A stretch of DNA of 64,000 nt, taken from Serinibacter salmoneus (GTDB lineage Bacteria > Actinomycetota > Actinomycetes > Actinomycetales > Beutenbergiaceae). Positions 37,996 through 47,940 of the stretch are shown here, in pieces. Positions within the stretch are counted from its first letter, which is position 1. Every line of letters starts with the position of its first letter. The notes under the pieces were generated by a model. The model was not told the origin of the DNA, did not search any database, and saw only the letters and a list, made by a program, of their open reading frames with translations. The stretch covers positions 1,432,973 through 1,496,972 of the forward strand of contig NZ_PDJD01000001.1 of NCBI RefSeq assembly GCF_002563925.1, written 5' to 3'. Both the position numbers and the translations under genes were made by a program.

Positions 37996-38018
37996 CGCTC
38001 AGGCCGATCCGGGGCGGC

Positions 38019-39320
38019 TCAGCCCTCGGGGACCTCGCCCTGCTGGCTCTCGAGGAAGGTGTAGTTGTTGTCCGCACCGAACTCGTAGATCCCGATGTAG
38101 GCCGAGGAGGGGTCGTTGGCGTCGTTGAACGGACCGACACCCGCCACCGCCTGGTAGATGATGTCCTCGCCGTCCGTGATGAGCGTGGAGCACTCCTCCC
38201 ACCCGGTGCACTCGGTGCCGCCGTCTGCGCCGGAGACGGCCGCCATGTTCGCCTGGATCGCCTCACCGGTGGCCGCGCCACCCTTCAACGCCGCGAGTGC
38301 CACGAGCATCGTGGCGTCGTAGGACTCCGCCCCGTAGGAGAACTCCGTCAGGTCAGGGTTCACGCCCAGCATCCGCTCCTGGAACTCCTCGGAGGGGAAG
38401 GCGCCGGGCAGCGTTCCCTTGGAGCCCGTGAGGGTGCCCTCCGGGAAGCCGGTGTCGCCCTCGGTGCCGAAGTTCTGCAGGTTGCCGTCCACGAAGTACG
38501 TCTTCGACATGTCCCACCCCTGCGCCACGAGCTCGCGCACGATCAGCGGGGTCTGGGTGGTGAAGGCGATGATCGCGATCGCATCCGGCTCGGACGCGAT
38601 CGCATCGGAGACGATCGCGGTGTAGTTCGTCTCGTTCGGGTCGAACTCCTGACCCTCGGTGCCGTACACGAGCGAGCCGCCGGCCTCCTCGGTGACGCCC
38701 TGGACGACGTCGCGCAGCGAGGTGCCGTACGGGTCGTTGAACACCAGGATGCCCAGGTTCGCCGCGCCGTCGCCGAGCATGAGGTTCGCCAGGGCGTCAC
38801 CCTGCACGGTGTCCGGCGGGGCGGTGCGGAAGTAGTAGTCGCTGTAGGCCGAGAGCGAGGTCGCGGTGTTGGCCGGGGACACCTGCACGATCCCGGCGCC
38901 GGTGATGTCGTCGATCACATTCAAGGTCACGCCCGAGGACGCGGCGCCGATGACGGCCTGGACCCCCTCGGAGATCAGCGTCTGGGAGGACTCCGTGGCC
39001 ACCGAGGCGTTCTCCGTGTCGCTGGAGTCGGTGTGGGTCACGGTCACGTCGTTGCCGAACACTCCGCCGGCCTCGTTGATCTCCTCGACCGCCAGGTCGA
39101 CTCCGGCGATCTCGGGCGGACCGAGCTGAGCCAGCGATCCCGTGACCGGCAGGAGGGTGCCGATGTGGAGCGTACCGCCCTCACCCGACGCACCGCCCTC
39201 GGCGGACTCGCTCGATTCACCGCCCTCGGCGGACTCGCTCGAGCTGTCACTGCTGCAGGCCGCGAGGACGAGTGCCAGGGCACCCGCCACCGCCGCCACG
39301 CGAGGGATGGATCGGTTCAT
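38019..39320 (-). CDS. livJ: Branched-chain amino-acid type substrate-binding lipoprotein
   Basis: Extracellular solute receptor of the Peripla_BP_6 (LivJ) type, anchored by lipid. The 433-residue product has a signal with lipobox LAAC (Cys22), an acidic Ser/Glu/Gly linker made by a duplicated segment, and the two-lobed fold from about residue 50: LHIGTLLPVTGSLAQLGPP, INEAGGVFGNDV, VIGAASSGVTLNV, DPYGTSLRDVV. AAGGAGA lies 7 nt before the ATG at 39320. It surely serves livHMGF but is read from the opposite strand, converging on it. The ligand is assumed from the family. Confidence 0.93.
   Translation of the reverse strand: MNRSIPRVAAVAGALALVLAACSSDSSSESAEGGESSESAEGGASGEGGTLHIGTLLPVTGSLAQLGPPEIAGVDLAVEEINEAGGVFGNDVTVTHTDSSDTENASVATESSQTLISEGVQAVIGAASSGVTLNVIDDITGAGIVQVSPANTATSLSAYSDYYFRTAPPDTVQGDALANLMLGDGAANLGILVFNDPYGTSLRDVVQGVTEEAGGSLVYGTEGQEFDPNETNYTAIVSDAIASEPDAIAIIAFTTQTPLIVRELVAQGWDMSKTYFVDGNLQNFGTEGDTGFPEGTLTGSKGTLPGAFPSEEFQERMLGVNPDLTEFSYGAESYDATMLVALAALKGGAATGEAIQANMAAVSGADGGTECTGWEECSTLITDGEDIIYQAVAGVGPFNDANDPSSAYIGIYEFGADNNYTFLESQQGEVPEG
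39191..39242. repeat. 27-bp tandem duplication in the binding-protein linker
   Basis: Two identical 25-nt copies (39191-39215 and 39218-39242) at a 27-nt period. They encode repeated Ser-Glu-Ser-Ala-Glu-Gly-Gly in the linker just after the lipid anchor. Confidence 0.9.
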
Positions 39321-39462
39321 GGAGCGTCTCCTTCGTGTGATCTGCACCCGTGGTGCAGTGGACACGAGAAGGACACCAACTCCGTGTGTCGCCGGTGTGA
39401 CGCACCTGTCACCGCGCCGTCACGACGGGCAACAATGCGGTAACGCCCCTGGTGGGTTGACG

Positions 39463-40116
39463 TCAGTCGTCGGAACCGACCTGGTTGATGACCGCGTCGG
39501 CGACCTCGCGCATGGTCAGACGCTTGTCCATGGAGGTCTTCTGGATCCACCGGAAGGCCTCGGGCTCGCTCAAGCCCATCCGTGTCATCAGCAGGCCCTT
39601 GGCGCGGTCCACGCGCTTGCGGGTCTCGAAGCGGTCCGCGAGGTCCGCGACCTCGTCCTCCAGGGCCAGGATCTCGGAGTGACGGTGCAGGGCGATCTCG
39701 ATCGCCGGGAGCAGGTCCGCCTGGGTGAACGGCTTCACCACGTAGGCCATCGCGCCGGCATCCCGCGCCCGCTCCACCAACTCGGTCTGGGAGAACGCCG
39801 TGAGCAGCACCACGGGCGCGATCCGGTCGCGCCCGATCTGCTCCGCCGCGCTGATGCCGTCCAGGACGGGCATCTTGACGTCCATCACCACGAGGTCCGG
39901 CTTCAGTTCGGTCGCGAGCTTCACCGCGCTCTCGCCGTCACCCGCCTCGCCCACGACGTCGAACCCGGCATCGGCGAGCGTCTCCACGACGTCCATCCGG
40001 ATCAGGGCCTCGTCCTCGGCGACCACCACGCGGCGGCCCTTGCCGATGCCGACGTTCTCGGCGCTGCTCTCGTCCTTCGCGTCCTTCTCGGACGGATTCT
40101 TCGATTCCGTGCTCAC
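39463..40116 (-). CDS. pdtaR: ANTAR-domain response regulator, PdtaR type
   Basis: Receiver plus RNA-binding antiterminator. The 217-residue product has an N-terminal acidic arm, a receiver (about 28-145) with VAEDEALIRMD, phosphoacceptor Asp79 in LVVMDVKMP, Thr106 and Lys128 in VVKPF, and an ANTAR domain (about 150-210) with RKRVDRAKGLLMTRMGLSEP. ANTAR domains bind paired hexaloop hairpins in nascent RNA. The usual partner kinase PdtaS is not in the window. The GTG start lies 6 nt after a TAGGCT box and has no ribosome site, so the message is probably leaderless. Confidence 0.94.
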   Translation of the reverse strand: MSTESKNPSEKDAKDESSAENVGIGKGRRVVVAEDEALIRMDVVETLADAGFDVVGEAGDGESAVKLATELKPDLVVMDVKMPVLDGISAAEQIGRDRIAPVVLLTAFSQTELVERARDAGAMAYVVKPFTQADLLPAIEIALHRHSEILALEDEVADLADRFETRKRVDRAKGLLMTRMGLSEPEAFRWIQKTSMDKRLTMREVADAVINQVGSDD

Positions 40117-40121
40117 CCCGG

Positions 40122-40128
40122 TAGCCTA
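40122..40128. promoter_or_regulatory. Shared -10 region between pdtaR and the tRNA gene
   Basis: TAGCCTA reads TAGCCT on the plus strand (40122-40127, suited to the tRNA) and TAGGCT on the minus strand (40123-40128, suited to pdtaR). The two genes are 24 nt apart, so both promoters must overlap, and each -35 would lie within the opposite gene. Confidence 0.5.
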
Positions 40129-40140
40129 TACGTCCGGAGG

Positions 40141-40214
40141 GCCCCGGTAGCCCAACTGGCAGAGGCAGTCGGCTCAAACCCGGCACAGTGAGGGTTCGAA
40201 TCCCTCCCGGGGCA
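40141..40214 (+). tRNA. tRNA with Leu anticodon CAA, short variable arm
   Basis: A full cloverleaf can be drawn: acceptor stem GCCCCGG/CCGGGGC, D-arm with GG in the loop, anticodon stem GTCGG/CCGGC (one G-U) around loop CTCAAAC, variable segment ACAGT, T-arm GAGGG-TTCGAAT-CCCTC and discriminator A. The anticodon CAA reads the Leu codon UUG, and A14 and A73 fit leucine identity. However bacterial tRNA-Leu is normally class II with a long variable arm, which is absent. CCA is not encoded. It may be an atypical tRNA or have a different charging identity. Confidence 0.85.
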
Positions 40215-40220
40215 CAACGA

Positions 40221-40256
40221 GAAGCGGCCGGTACCCGATCGGGTACCGGCCGCTTC
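40221..40256. terminator. Two-way terminator between the tRNA and pyk
   Basis: Perfect 36-nt palindrome with a 16-bp stem (40221-40236 with 40241-40256) and GATC in the loop, between the plus-strand tRNA and the end of the minus-strand pyk. Confidence 0.9.
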
Positions 40257-40269
40257 GTCAGTCCTGGTC

Positions 40270-41718
40270 TCAGCCCGCGGGCGCCGGGGTCGGCTGGTGA
40301 CGATCGGTGTCGTCACCGATCGTGTGCACCTGCACGAGGTTCGTGGTGCCGGCGCGGCCGACAGGTGCACCGGAGACCACCACGACGCGGTCGCCCGGGA
40401 CGGCGAGGTCGCGGCCCTGCAGGGACCGGTCGACCTCGGCCACCATCGCGTCGGTGTGCGGCACGGTGGGCGTCACGATGCTCTGCACGCCCCAACTGAG
40501 GGCGAGACGACGGCGCGTGCGCGGGTCGGGTGTGAAGGCGATCAGCGGGAGCTCGGAGCGCAGGCGCGACATCCGGCGAGCCGAGTCACCCGACTGGGTG
40601 AAGGTCACGAGGTACTTGGCGGCGAGGGTCTTGCCGATCTCGTTCGCCGCCGCCGTGATGACGCCACCGCGGGTGTGCGGCGTCCATGCGAAGGAGGCGA
40701 TGCGCTCCATGCCGTGCTTCTCGGTGGCCTCGATGATCTTCGCCATCGTGCGCACGCACTCGATCGGGAAGTCGCCCACGGAGGTCTCGCCGGAGAGCAT
40801 GACCGCATCCGCGCCGTCGAGCACCGCATTGGCGCAGTCGGAGGTCTCCGCGCGCGTGGGGCGCGGGGAGTGGATCATGGACTCCAGCACCTGGGTGGCC
40901 ACGATCACCGGCTTGGCGTTGCGGCGCGCCAGCGCGATGGCCTCCTTCTGCACGAGCGGCACCCGCTCGAGCGGCAACTCCACGCCCAGGTCGCCGCGGG
41001 CGACCATGATGCCGTCGAACGCATCGACGATCTCGGCGAGGTTCTCCACGGCCTGCGGCTTCTCGACCTTGGCGATCACGGGGGCCTTGTAGCCCTCCTC
41101 GGCCATGATCGCGGCGACGTCGTCGTAGTCCTTCGCCGAACGCACGAAGGACAGCGCGATGAAGTCCGCCTTGAGGCCGAGCGCCCAGCGCAGGTCCGAG
41201 ACGTCCTTCTCGCTCATCGCCGGCACGGAGACCGCGACGCCCGGCAGGTTGATGCCCTTGTTGTTCGAGACCGGGCCGGGGACCTCGACCGTGGTCACCA
41301 CGTCGGTCTCGGTGACCTCGGTGACACGCACCGAGACCTTCCCGTCGTCGATCAGGAGGACGTCCCCGGGTGTGCAGTCACCCGGAAGTCCCTTGTAGGT
41401 GGTGCCGACGATCTCCTTGGTGCCGGGCACGTCGCGGACCGTGATGGTGAAGGTGTCACCCACAGCGAGCTCGTGACCGCCCTCGACGAACCGCTCCAGG
41501 CGGATCTTCGGGCCCTGCAGGTCCACGAGGATCGCGACGGCGCGGCCGGCGCGCTCGGCGGCGTCCCGGACCCGCTCGATCACCTCGGCGTGCTCCTGGG
41601 AGGAACCGTGGCTGCGGTTGATGCGGGCGACATCCATGCCGGCGTCGACCAGCTCCTGGATCTTCTCGGTGGACGCGGTCGCCGGACCGAGGGTGCAGAC
41701 AATCTTTGCTCTACGCAT
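40270..41718 (-). CDS. pyk: Pyruvate kinase
   Basis: Last step of glycolysis: phosphoenolpyruvate plus ADP to pyruvate plus ATP. The 482-residue product has RRAKIVCTLGPATAS at the start, the substrate Arg in VARINRSHGSS, the metal site IMVARGDLGVELPLE near residue 240 and the RAETSDCANAVLDGADAVMLSGET signature region shortly after. The C-domain holds the probable effector site. The ATG at 41718 gives the family start; the ribosome site is weak. It follows gltD by 91 nt. Confidence 0.97.
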   Translation of the reverse strand: MRRAKIVCTLGPATASTEKIQELVDAGMDVARINRSHGSSQEHAEVIERVRDAAERAGRAVAILVDLQGPKIRLERFVEGGHELAVGDTFTITVRDVPGTKEIVGTTYKGLPGDCTPGDVLLIDDGKVSVRVTEVTETDVVTTVEVPGPVSNNKGINLPGVAVSVPAMSEKDVSDLRWALGLKADFIALSFVRSAKDYDDVAAIMAEEGYKAPVIAKVEKPQAVENLAEIVDAFDGIMVARGDLGVELPLERVPLVQKEAIALARRNAKPVIVATQVLESMIHSPRPTRAETSDCANAVLDGADAVMLSGETSVGDFPIECVRTMAKIIEATEKHGMERIASFAWTPHTRGGVITAAANEIGKTLAAKYLVTFTQSGDSARRMSRLRSELPLIAFTPDPRTRRRLALSWGVQSIVTPTVPHTDAMVAEVDRSLQGRDLAVPGDRVVVVSGAPVGRAGTTNLVQVHTIGDDTDRHQPTPAPAG

Positions 41719-41809
41719 GTGCTTCAGCCTAATGGGATGGGTAACGGGGCCGACGGCCGGAAGTCCCGACCGTCGCATGAACACCAGGGAACGAGTGTGA
41801 GACGTCGTC

Positions 41810-43273
41810 TCAGACCGTGAAACCCTGGTCGGCAGGGCGGACCGGCACCGGCAGGTCGGTCGCACCCGTGAGGTAGCGGTCGACCTCGGCGGCCGCGGCG
41901 CGGCCCTCCGCGATCGCCCACACGATGAGGGACTGGCCGCGCCCGGCATCACCCGCGACGTAGACGCCGGGCACCGCAGTCGCGTAACTCTCCTCGCGCG
42001 CCAGCGAACCCCGCTTGCCCACCTCGAGACCGAGCTGGGAGGTCAGGGTCGTGGTCTCCGGGCCGGAGAATCCCATCGCGATCAGGACCAGATCCGCCGG
42101 CAGGTCGCGTTCCGTCCCCGGCTTGGGCACGCGGCGGCCGTCCGCGAGGTACTCCGTCTCGGCGACCGAGATCGATCGCACCGCGCCGTGCTGACCGTGC
42201 AGGTGCACGGTGGAGGCGAGGAACTCCCGCGACCCGCCCTCCTCGTGGGAACTGGAGATCTCCAGCACCTTCGGCGTGGTGGGCCACGGCTGGTCCTCGG
42301 GACGGTCCAGCGGGGGTTGGTACCCGATCGCGAGCGTGGTCACGGAGGCCGCGCCCTGCCGCAGAGCCGTGCCGAGGCAGTCCGAGCCGGTGTCGCCACC
42401 ACCGATGATGATGACGTGCTTGCCCTCGGCGTGGATCTGGTCGGGGACCTCGCGACCGGCAACCACCTCGTTCGCCTGGTGCAGGTAGGTCATGGCCTCC
42501 ACGACCCCGTCGAGGTCGGCACCCTCCACCCGCAGCGGGCGCGCCACGGAGGCCCCGGTCGCGACGATGACGGCGTCGAACCGGGTGCGCAGTTCGTCCC
42601 AGGTCATGTCCTCGCCGATCCGCACGCCGGTGCGGAAGCGGGTGCCCTCCGCCTCCATCTGCGCGATGCGTCGATCGATGTGCCGCTTCTCGAGTTTGAA
42701 GTCCGGCACCCCGTAGCGCAGCAGGCCACCGACGGCGTCGTCCTTCTCATACACCACCACGGTGTGACCGGCGCGGGTGAGTTGCTGGGCCGCGGCGAGC
42801 CCGGCGGGGCCGGATCCCACCACCGCGATCGTCGAACTCGTCAGGCGCTCGGGGATCACCGGCTGCACGTAACCGCGATCGAAGGCCTCGTCGATGATCG
42901 AGACCTCGATGTTCTTGATGGTCACCGCCGGCTGGTTGATGCCGAGGACGCAACTGCTCTCACACGGGGCGGGGCAGATCCGTCCGGTGAACTCGGGGAA
43001 GTTGTTGGTGGCGTGCAGCCGTTCGCTGGCCTCGTGCCACTGATCTCGCCACACCAGGTCGTTCCACTCCGGGATCAGGTTCCCCAGGGGGCACCCGGAG
43101 TGGCAGAACGGGATGCCGCAGTCCATGCATCGACCCGCCTGCCGGGTCAGGTACGGACTGTCGGCCTCGCGCTTCTCGTAGACCTCCTTCCAGTCCGCGA
43201 GCCGGATCGGGACCGGTCGGGAGGTGGGGAGCTCGCGCTCCCGGGTCTTGAGGAATCCACGGGGATCAGCCAC
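41810..43273 (-). CDS. gltD: Glutamate synthase (NADPH) small subunit
   Basis: FAD and iron-sulfur subunit that passes electrons from NADPH to GltB. The 487-residue product has the N-terminal cysteine clusters ([17 protein letters not shown] near residue 48, CPAPCESSC near residue 98), the FAD motif [14 protein letters not shown] near residue 150, the NADPH motif [13 protein letters not shown] near residue 285, and the closing [17 protein letters not shown]. The GTG start overlaps the gltB stop by 8 nt, which sets the start. A small hairpin lies at its stop. Confidence 0.96.
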   Translation of the reverse strand: MADPRGFLKTRERELPTSRPVPIRLADWKEVYEKREADSPYLTRQAGRCMDCGIPFCHSGCPLGNLIPEWNDLVWRDQWHEASERLHATNNFPEFTGRICPAPCESSCVLGINQPAVTIKNIEVSIIDEAFDRGYVQPVIPERLTSSTIAVVGSGPAGLAAAQQLTRAGHTVVVYEKDDAVGGLLRYGVPDFKLEKRHIDRRIAQMEAEGTRFRTGVRIGEDMTWDELRTRFDAVIVATGASVARPLRVEGADLDGVVEAMTYLHQANEVVAGREVPDQIHAEGKHVIIIGGGDTGSDCLGTALRQGAASVTTLAIGYQPPLDRPEDQPWPTTPKVLEISSSHEEGGSREFLASTVHLHGQHGAVRSISVAETEYLADGRRVPKPGTERDLPADLVLIAMGFSGPETTTLTSQLGLEVGKRGSLAREESYATAVPGVYVAGDAGRGQSLIVWAIAEGRAAAAEVDRYLTGATDLPVPVRPADQGFTV

Positions 43274-46200
43274 GAGCGGCCTCCAGGAGTTCTTCCCACA
43301 CGCCGGGGGCGGAGGGATCACGGCCTTCGGTCTGCGCTTGTTCCAGGACATCGCGCATGCGGGCGTAGTCGGTGGGCAGGATGCGGGTGAAACGCGCCAG
43401 CGCTGCCGGAAGGTCGGCCAACAGTGCGTGCGCGGTCGGTGAGCCGGTCTCGGCGGCGTGCGTGCGCAGCAGCGCCGTGACCACCTCACGGTCGGCGGCG
43501 TCCAACGCGGACAACTGCAACTCCCCGGTGGACATCGCCGCGATGTTCATCAGGTCCTCGTCGAGGTCCAGCACATAGGCGGTGCCGCCGGACATCCCGG
43601 CCCCGACGTTCCGGCCGGTGCGGCCGAGGATCATCACGGTGCCACCGGTCATGTACTCCAGGGCGTGGTCGCCGGTGCCCTCCACGACCAGGGTGGCGCC
43701 GGAGTTACGCACCCCGAAGCGCTCCCCTGCCAGGCCCGAGAGGTAGACCTCCCCGGCCGTGGCGCCGTAGCCGACGACGTTGCCGGCGATCACGTTGGAC
43801 CCAGCCTCGAAGCTGGCGACCTCGTCCGGGCGGACCACCACCCGACCACCGGACAGGCCCTTGCCGACGTAGTCGTTCGCATCGCCCCACAGCCGCAGCG
43901 TGATGCCCTGCGGCACGAAGGCCGCGAAGGACTGGCCTGCGGAGCCGGTGAGCGTGACCTGGATCGTGTCCGGTGCGAGGCCGGTGTCACCGTAGCGGCG
44001 CGCGACCTCGTGCCCGAGCATGGTGCCGACCGTGCGGTTGACGTTGCGCACGGGCAGGGAGATCTCCACGCGTTCACCCCGCTCGAGCGCCGGCTCCGCC
44101 TGCGCGATGAGCTGACGGTCCAGCGCCTTGTCCAGCCCGTGGTCCTGCTCACGCACCTTGGTGAGGCCGGAACCCGCAACCGGCTCGGGACGAGCGAGCA
44201 CGTTCGCGAGGTCGATCCCCTTCGCCTTCCAGTGCTCCACCGCGTCGCTCGCATCCAGCACCTGGACCTGGCCGATCGCCTCCTCCAGGCTGCGGAACCC
44301 GAGCTCGGCGAGCAGTTCGCGCACCTCCTCGGCGATGTACTCGAAGAACGTCTCCACGAACTCCGGCTTACCGGTGAACCGCGCCCGCAGCTCGGGGTTC
44401 TGCGTGGCCACGCCCACCGGGCAGGTGTCCAGGTGGCACACCCGCATCATGATGCAGCCGGAGACCACCATCGGCGCCGTCGCGAAACCGTACTCCTCGG
44501 CGCCCATGAGCGCGGCGATGACGACATCGCGCCCGGTCTTGAGCTGCCCGTCCACCTGCACCGTGATGCGGTCGCGGAGGTTGTTCAGCACCAGGGTCTG
44601 CTGCGTCTCGGCGAGGCCGATCTCCCACGGGGTGCCGGCATGCTTCAGCGAGGTCAGCGGGCTGGCCCCGGTGCCGCCGTCGTGCCCCGAGATGAGCACG
44701 ACATCGGCGTGGGCCTTGGACACGCCGGTGGCCACGGTCCCGACCCCGAACTCGCTCACGAGCTTCACATGGACCCGCGCCGCCGGGTTGGCGTTCTTCA
44801 GATCGTGGATCAGCTGCGCGAGGTCCTCGATGGAGTAGATGTCGTGGTGCGGCGGCGGCGAGATCAGGCCCACCCCCGGCGTGGAGTGCCGGGTCCGTGC
44901 CACCCACGGGTAGACCTTGTGCCCCGGGAGCTGCCCGCCCTCACCGGGCTTGGCGCCCTGGGCGAGCTTGATCTGCAGGTCGTCCGCGTTGGTCAGGTAC
45001 TCCGCGGTCACCCCGAAGCGGCCCGAGGCGATCTGCTTCACCTTGCTGCGACGCTCCGGATCGTGCAGGCGCTCCGGGTTCTCGCCGCCCTCGCCGGTGT
45101 TGGAACGGGCACCGAGCCGGTTCATGGCGATCGCCAGCGTCTCGTGCGCCTCCTGGGAGATGGAGCCGTAGCTCATCGCCCCGGTGTTGAACCGGCTCAC
45201 GATGTCCGCGACCGACTCCACCTCCTCGATCGGGATGCTCGGGCGGTCCGAGGCGAATCGCAGCAGACCACGCAGGGTCATGAGCCGCGCGGAGGTGTCG
45301 TTCACCCGGGAGGTGTAGGAGCGGAAGATGTCGTACCGGCGGGTACGCGTGGCGTGCTGCAGACGGAAGACGGTCTCCGGGTCGAACAGGTGCTCCTCGC
45401 CGTCGCGCCGCCACTGGTACTCACCGCCCACCTCGAGCTGCTCGTGCGGAGCGGGGTTGCCGCTGGCCGGGTAGGCGTCGGCATGCCGCTCGGCGACCTC
45501 CCTCGCGAGCACCTCCAGGCCCACGCCACCCACGCGTGAGGTGGTCCCCGTGAAGTACTTCGCCACGAGGTCCGGGGCCAGGCCCACCGCCTCGAACACC
45601 TGCGCGCCGCGGTAGGAGGAGATCGTGGAGATCCCCATCTTGCTCATGACCTTCAGCACGCCCTTGCCGAGGGCCTTGATGAGGTTCGCCACCGCCTGCT
45701 CAGGGCTGACCGAGACGTACCCCGTGCGGGCGAGCTCCTCGACGGACTCCATCGCGAGGTAGGGGTTGACGGCAGCCGCTCCGTACCCGATCAGGAGCGC
45801 CACGTGGTGCACCTCACGCACGTCACCCGCCTCGACCACCAGGGAGATCTGGGTGCGGGTGTGGTTGCGGATGGTGTGGTGGTGCACCGCCGAGAGCAGC
45901 AGCAGCGAGGGGATCGGCGCCATGTCGGCATCGGAGTCGCGATCCGAGAGCACCAGGAAACTCGCGCCGTTCGCGACCGCGCGGTCCACCTGCCGGCAGA
46001 TCTCCTCCAACCGCTCGGCCAGGGCCTGCGCTCCCCCGGCCACCCGGTAGGTACCACGGACCACGACACTGCGGAACTTCCCGATCAGTTCCGGGTCGCG
46101 GTCCACCTTCACCACCTTGGCGAGCTGGTCGTTGTTCAGCACCGGGAAGGGCAGCACCAGCTTGCGGGCGTGCAGCGGCGTGTCCTCGAGCAGGTTCGGC

Positions 46201-47843
46201 TCGGGCCCGATCGCGCCACCGATCGAGGTGACCAACTCCTCGCGGATCGCGTCCAGCGGCGGATTGGTCACCTGCGCGAACATCTGCGTGAAGTAGTCGA
46301 ACAGCAGCCGCGGGCGCTGGGAGAGCACCGCGATCGGGGTATCGCTGCCCATCGCGCCCAGAGGCTCGGCGCCGCTGGAGGCCATCGGGCTGAGCAGCAC
46401 CCGCAACTCCTCCTGGGTGTACCCGAAGGTGCGCTGCCGGCGCAGCACGGAGGCGGCGGTGTGGCGCACGTGCTCGCGCGGCGGGAGTTGGTCCAGGGAG
46501 ACCCGGTGCTCGGCGAGCCACGCGGCGTACGGGCGCTGGGCCGCGAGCGAGGCCTTGATCTCGTGGTTGGGCACGATCCGACCGGCGCCGGTGTCCACGA
46601 GGAACATCTGGCCCGGCTCGAGCCGGCCCTTGCTGACCACGGTCGCGGGGTCGAGCTCCAGGACACCCGCCTCGGAGGCGAGCACCACGAGGCCGTCCTC
46701 GGTGACCCAGTACCGACCGGGGCGCAACCCGTTGCGGTCTAGCACGGCACCGATCACCGTACCGTCGGTGAAGGTGAGGCACGCCGGACCGTCCCACGGC
46801 TCCATGAGGGTGGAGTGGTACTCGTAGAAGGCCCGCAGATCGGGATCCATGGTGGCGTGGTTCTCCCACGCCTCGGGGATCATCATCAGCACCGAGTGCG
46901 GCAGCGACCGCCCGCCCAGGTGCAGCAACTCCACGACCTCGTCGAAGGACTGGCTGTCGCTGGTGGCTGGGGTGACGACCGGCATCAGGGGCTCCAGCTC
47001 CCCCAGCGCGGTGCTGCGCAGCATGCCCTCCCGGGCCGCCATCCAGTTCCGGTTGCCCTTCACCGTGTTGATCTCGCCGTTGTGCGCGATCATCCGGAAC
47101 GGCTGCGCGAGCGGCCAGGAGGGGAAGGTGTTGGTGGAGAACCGCGAGTGCACCAGGGCGAGCTCGCTGGCGTAGCGGGGGTCGGACAGGTCCGGGAAGA
47201 ACGGCTCCAGCTGCGCCGTCGTCAGCATGCCCTTGTAGGACAGGGTGCGAGAGGAGAGCGAGGCGAAGTACACCGAGAGTTCGCGCTCCACGCGCTTACG
47301 CACCCGGTAGGTGCGCCGTTCCAGGTCCATCCCGGCCAGTGCGGCGTCCGGGTCGGCGATCACGAGCTGACGGAAGTGCGGCATCGTGGCGCGAGCACTC
47401 GGACCGACGAGCTCGGCGACCACCGGGACCTCACGCCACGCCAGGACCGCGAGACCTTCGGAGTCCACGATCGCGCCGATCTCCTCGATCGCCCGCGCAC
47501 GAGCGTCCTCCTGCGCGGGCAGGAACGCCATCCCGATCGCGTAGCGACCCACGGGCGGCAGTTCCGCGTCGATCACATCGCGTAGGAAGGCGTCGGGGAT
47601 CTGCGTCAGGATTCCCGCGCCGTCCCCGGTGTCCTCCTCCGCTCCCACGGCGCCACGGTGATCGAGATTGAGCAGGGCGGTCAGCCCGGCGTCCACGATG
47701 TCGCGACCTGGGGTGCCGCGCATGGTGGCCACGAAGGCGACACCGCAGGCGTCGTGCTCGGCGCTCGGGTCGTAGAGCCCCGTCGCCTCCGGCGCGCGGA
47801 GCGGAGCGCTGACCTCATGCGACCACTGCGTCGTACTGCTCAT
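43266..47843 (-). CDS. gltB: Glutamate synthase (NADPH) large subunit
   Basis: Makes two glutamates from glutamine and 2-oxoglutarate, the main nitrogen entry with glutamine synthetase. The 1,525-residue product is a class II amidotransferase first, whose nucleophile Cys33 (EHDACGVAF) is exposed after removal of a 32-residue leader. Next come a central domain, the FMN/synthase domain with [20 protein letters not shown] and [15 protein letters not shown], a cysteine cluster [20 protein letters not shown], and a C-terminal beta-helix. A TATAGT box lies upstream. gltD follows with an 8-nt overlap. Confidence 0.97.
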   Translation of the reverse strand: MSSTTQWSHEVSAPLRAPEATGLYDPSAEHDACGVAFVATMRGTPGRDIVDAGLTALLNLDHRGAVGAEEDTGDGAGILTQIPDAFLRDVIDAELPPVGRYAIGMAFLPAQEDARARAIEEIGAIVDSEGLAVLAWREVPVVAELVGPSARATMPHFRQLVIADPDAALAGMDLERRTYRVRKRVERELSVYFASLSSRTLSYKGMLTTAQLEPFFPDLSDPRYASELALVHSRFSTNTFPSWPLAQPFRMIAHNGEINTVKGNRNWMAAREGMLRSTALGELEPLMPVVTPATSDSQSFDEVVELLHLGGRSLPHSVLMMIPEAWENHATMDPDLRAFYEYHSTLMEPWDGPACLTFTDGTVIGAVLDRNGLRPGRYWVTEDGLVVLASEAGVLELDPATVVSKGRLEPGQMFLVDTGAGRIVPNHEIKASLAAQRPYAAWLAEHRVSLDQLPPREHVRHTAASVLRRQRTFGYTQEELRVLLSPMASSGAEPLGAMGSDTPIAVLSQRPRLLFDYFTQMFAQVTNPPLDAIREELVTSIGGAIGPEPNLLEDTPLHARKLVLPFPVLNNDQLAKVVKVDRDPELIGKFRSVVVRGTYRVAGGAQALAERLEEICRQVDRAVANGASFLVLSDRDSDADMAPIPSLLLLSAVHHHTIRNHTRTQISLVVEAGDVREVHHVALLIGYGAAAVNPYLAMESVEELARTGYVSVSPEQAVANLIKALGKGVLKVMSKMGISTISSYRGAQVFEAVGLAPDLVAKYFTGTTSRVGGVGLEVLAREVAERHADAYPASGNPAPHEQLEVGGEYQWRRDGEEHLFDPETVFRLQHATRTRRYDIFRSYTSRVNDTSARLMTLRGLLRFASDRPSIPIEEVESVADIVSRFNTGAMSYGSISQEAHETLAIAMNRLGARSNTGEGGENPERLHDPERRSKVKQIASGRFGVTAEYLTNADDLQIKLAQGAKPGEGGQLPGHKVYPWVARTRHSTPGVGLISPPPHHDIYSIEDLAQLIHDLKNANPAARVHVKLVSEFGVGTVATGVSKAHADVVLISGHDGGTGASPLTSLKHAGTPWEIGLAETQQTLVLNNLRDRITVQVDGQLKTGRDVVIAALMGAEEYGFATAPMVVSGCIMMRVCHLDTCPVGVATQNPELRARFTGKPEFVETFFEYIAEEVRELLAELGFRSLEEAIGQVQVLDASDAVEHWKAKGIDLANVLARPEPVAGSGLTKVREQDHGLDKALDRQLIAQAEPALERGERVEISLPVRNVNRTVGTMLGHEVARRYGDTGLAPDTIQVTLTGSAGQSFAAFVPQGITLRLWGDANDYVGKGLSGGRVVVRPDEVASFEAGSNVIAGNVVGYGATAGEVYLSGLAGERFGVRNSGATLVVEGTGDHALEYMTGGTVMILGRTGRNVGAGMSGGTAYVLDLDEDLMNIAAMSTGELQLSALDAADREVVTALLRTHAAETGSPTAHALLADLPAALARFTRILPTDYARMRDVLEQAQTEGRDPSAPGVWEELLEAARG

Positions 47844-47926
47844 ACGGGCGACCGTCCTCACTCCCCGGCACAACCGGGGGATCACGCCTGAATGTCCACG
47901 GGACGCCGTCGGCCCACAACACCTGC

Positions 47927-47932
47927 ACTATA
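47927..47932 (-). promoter_or_regulatory. Candidate gltB -10 box
   Basis: TATAGT on the minus strand, 9-14 nt past the lgt stop, would give gltB a leader of about 75 nt holding a 6-bp CCCCGG/CCGGGG hairpin near 47863-47879. No convincing -35 is seen. Confidence 0.45.
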
Positions 47933-47940
47933 CCCAGTGT

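Noticed and set aside
33669-39320. Urea transporter (urt) instead of a liv system
   Set aside because: No urease or urtE-like neighbour is present, and the receptor and permease resemble generic LivJ/LivH. The real ligand remains unknown.
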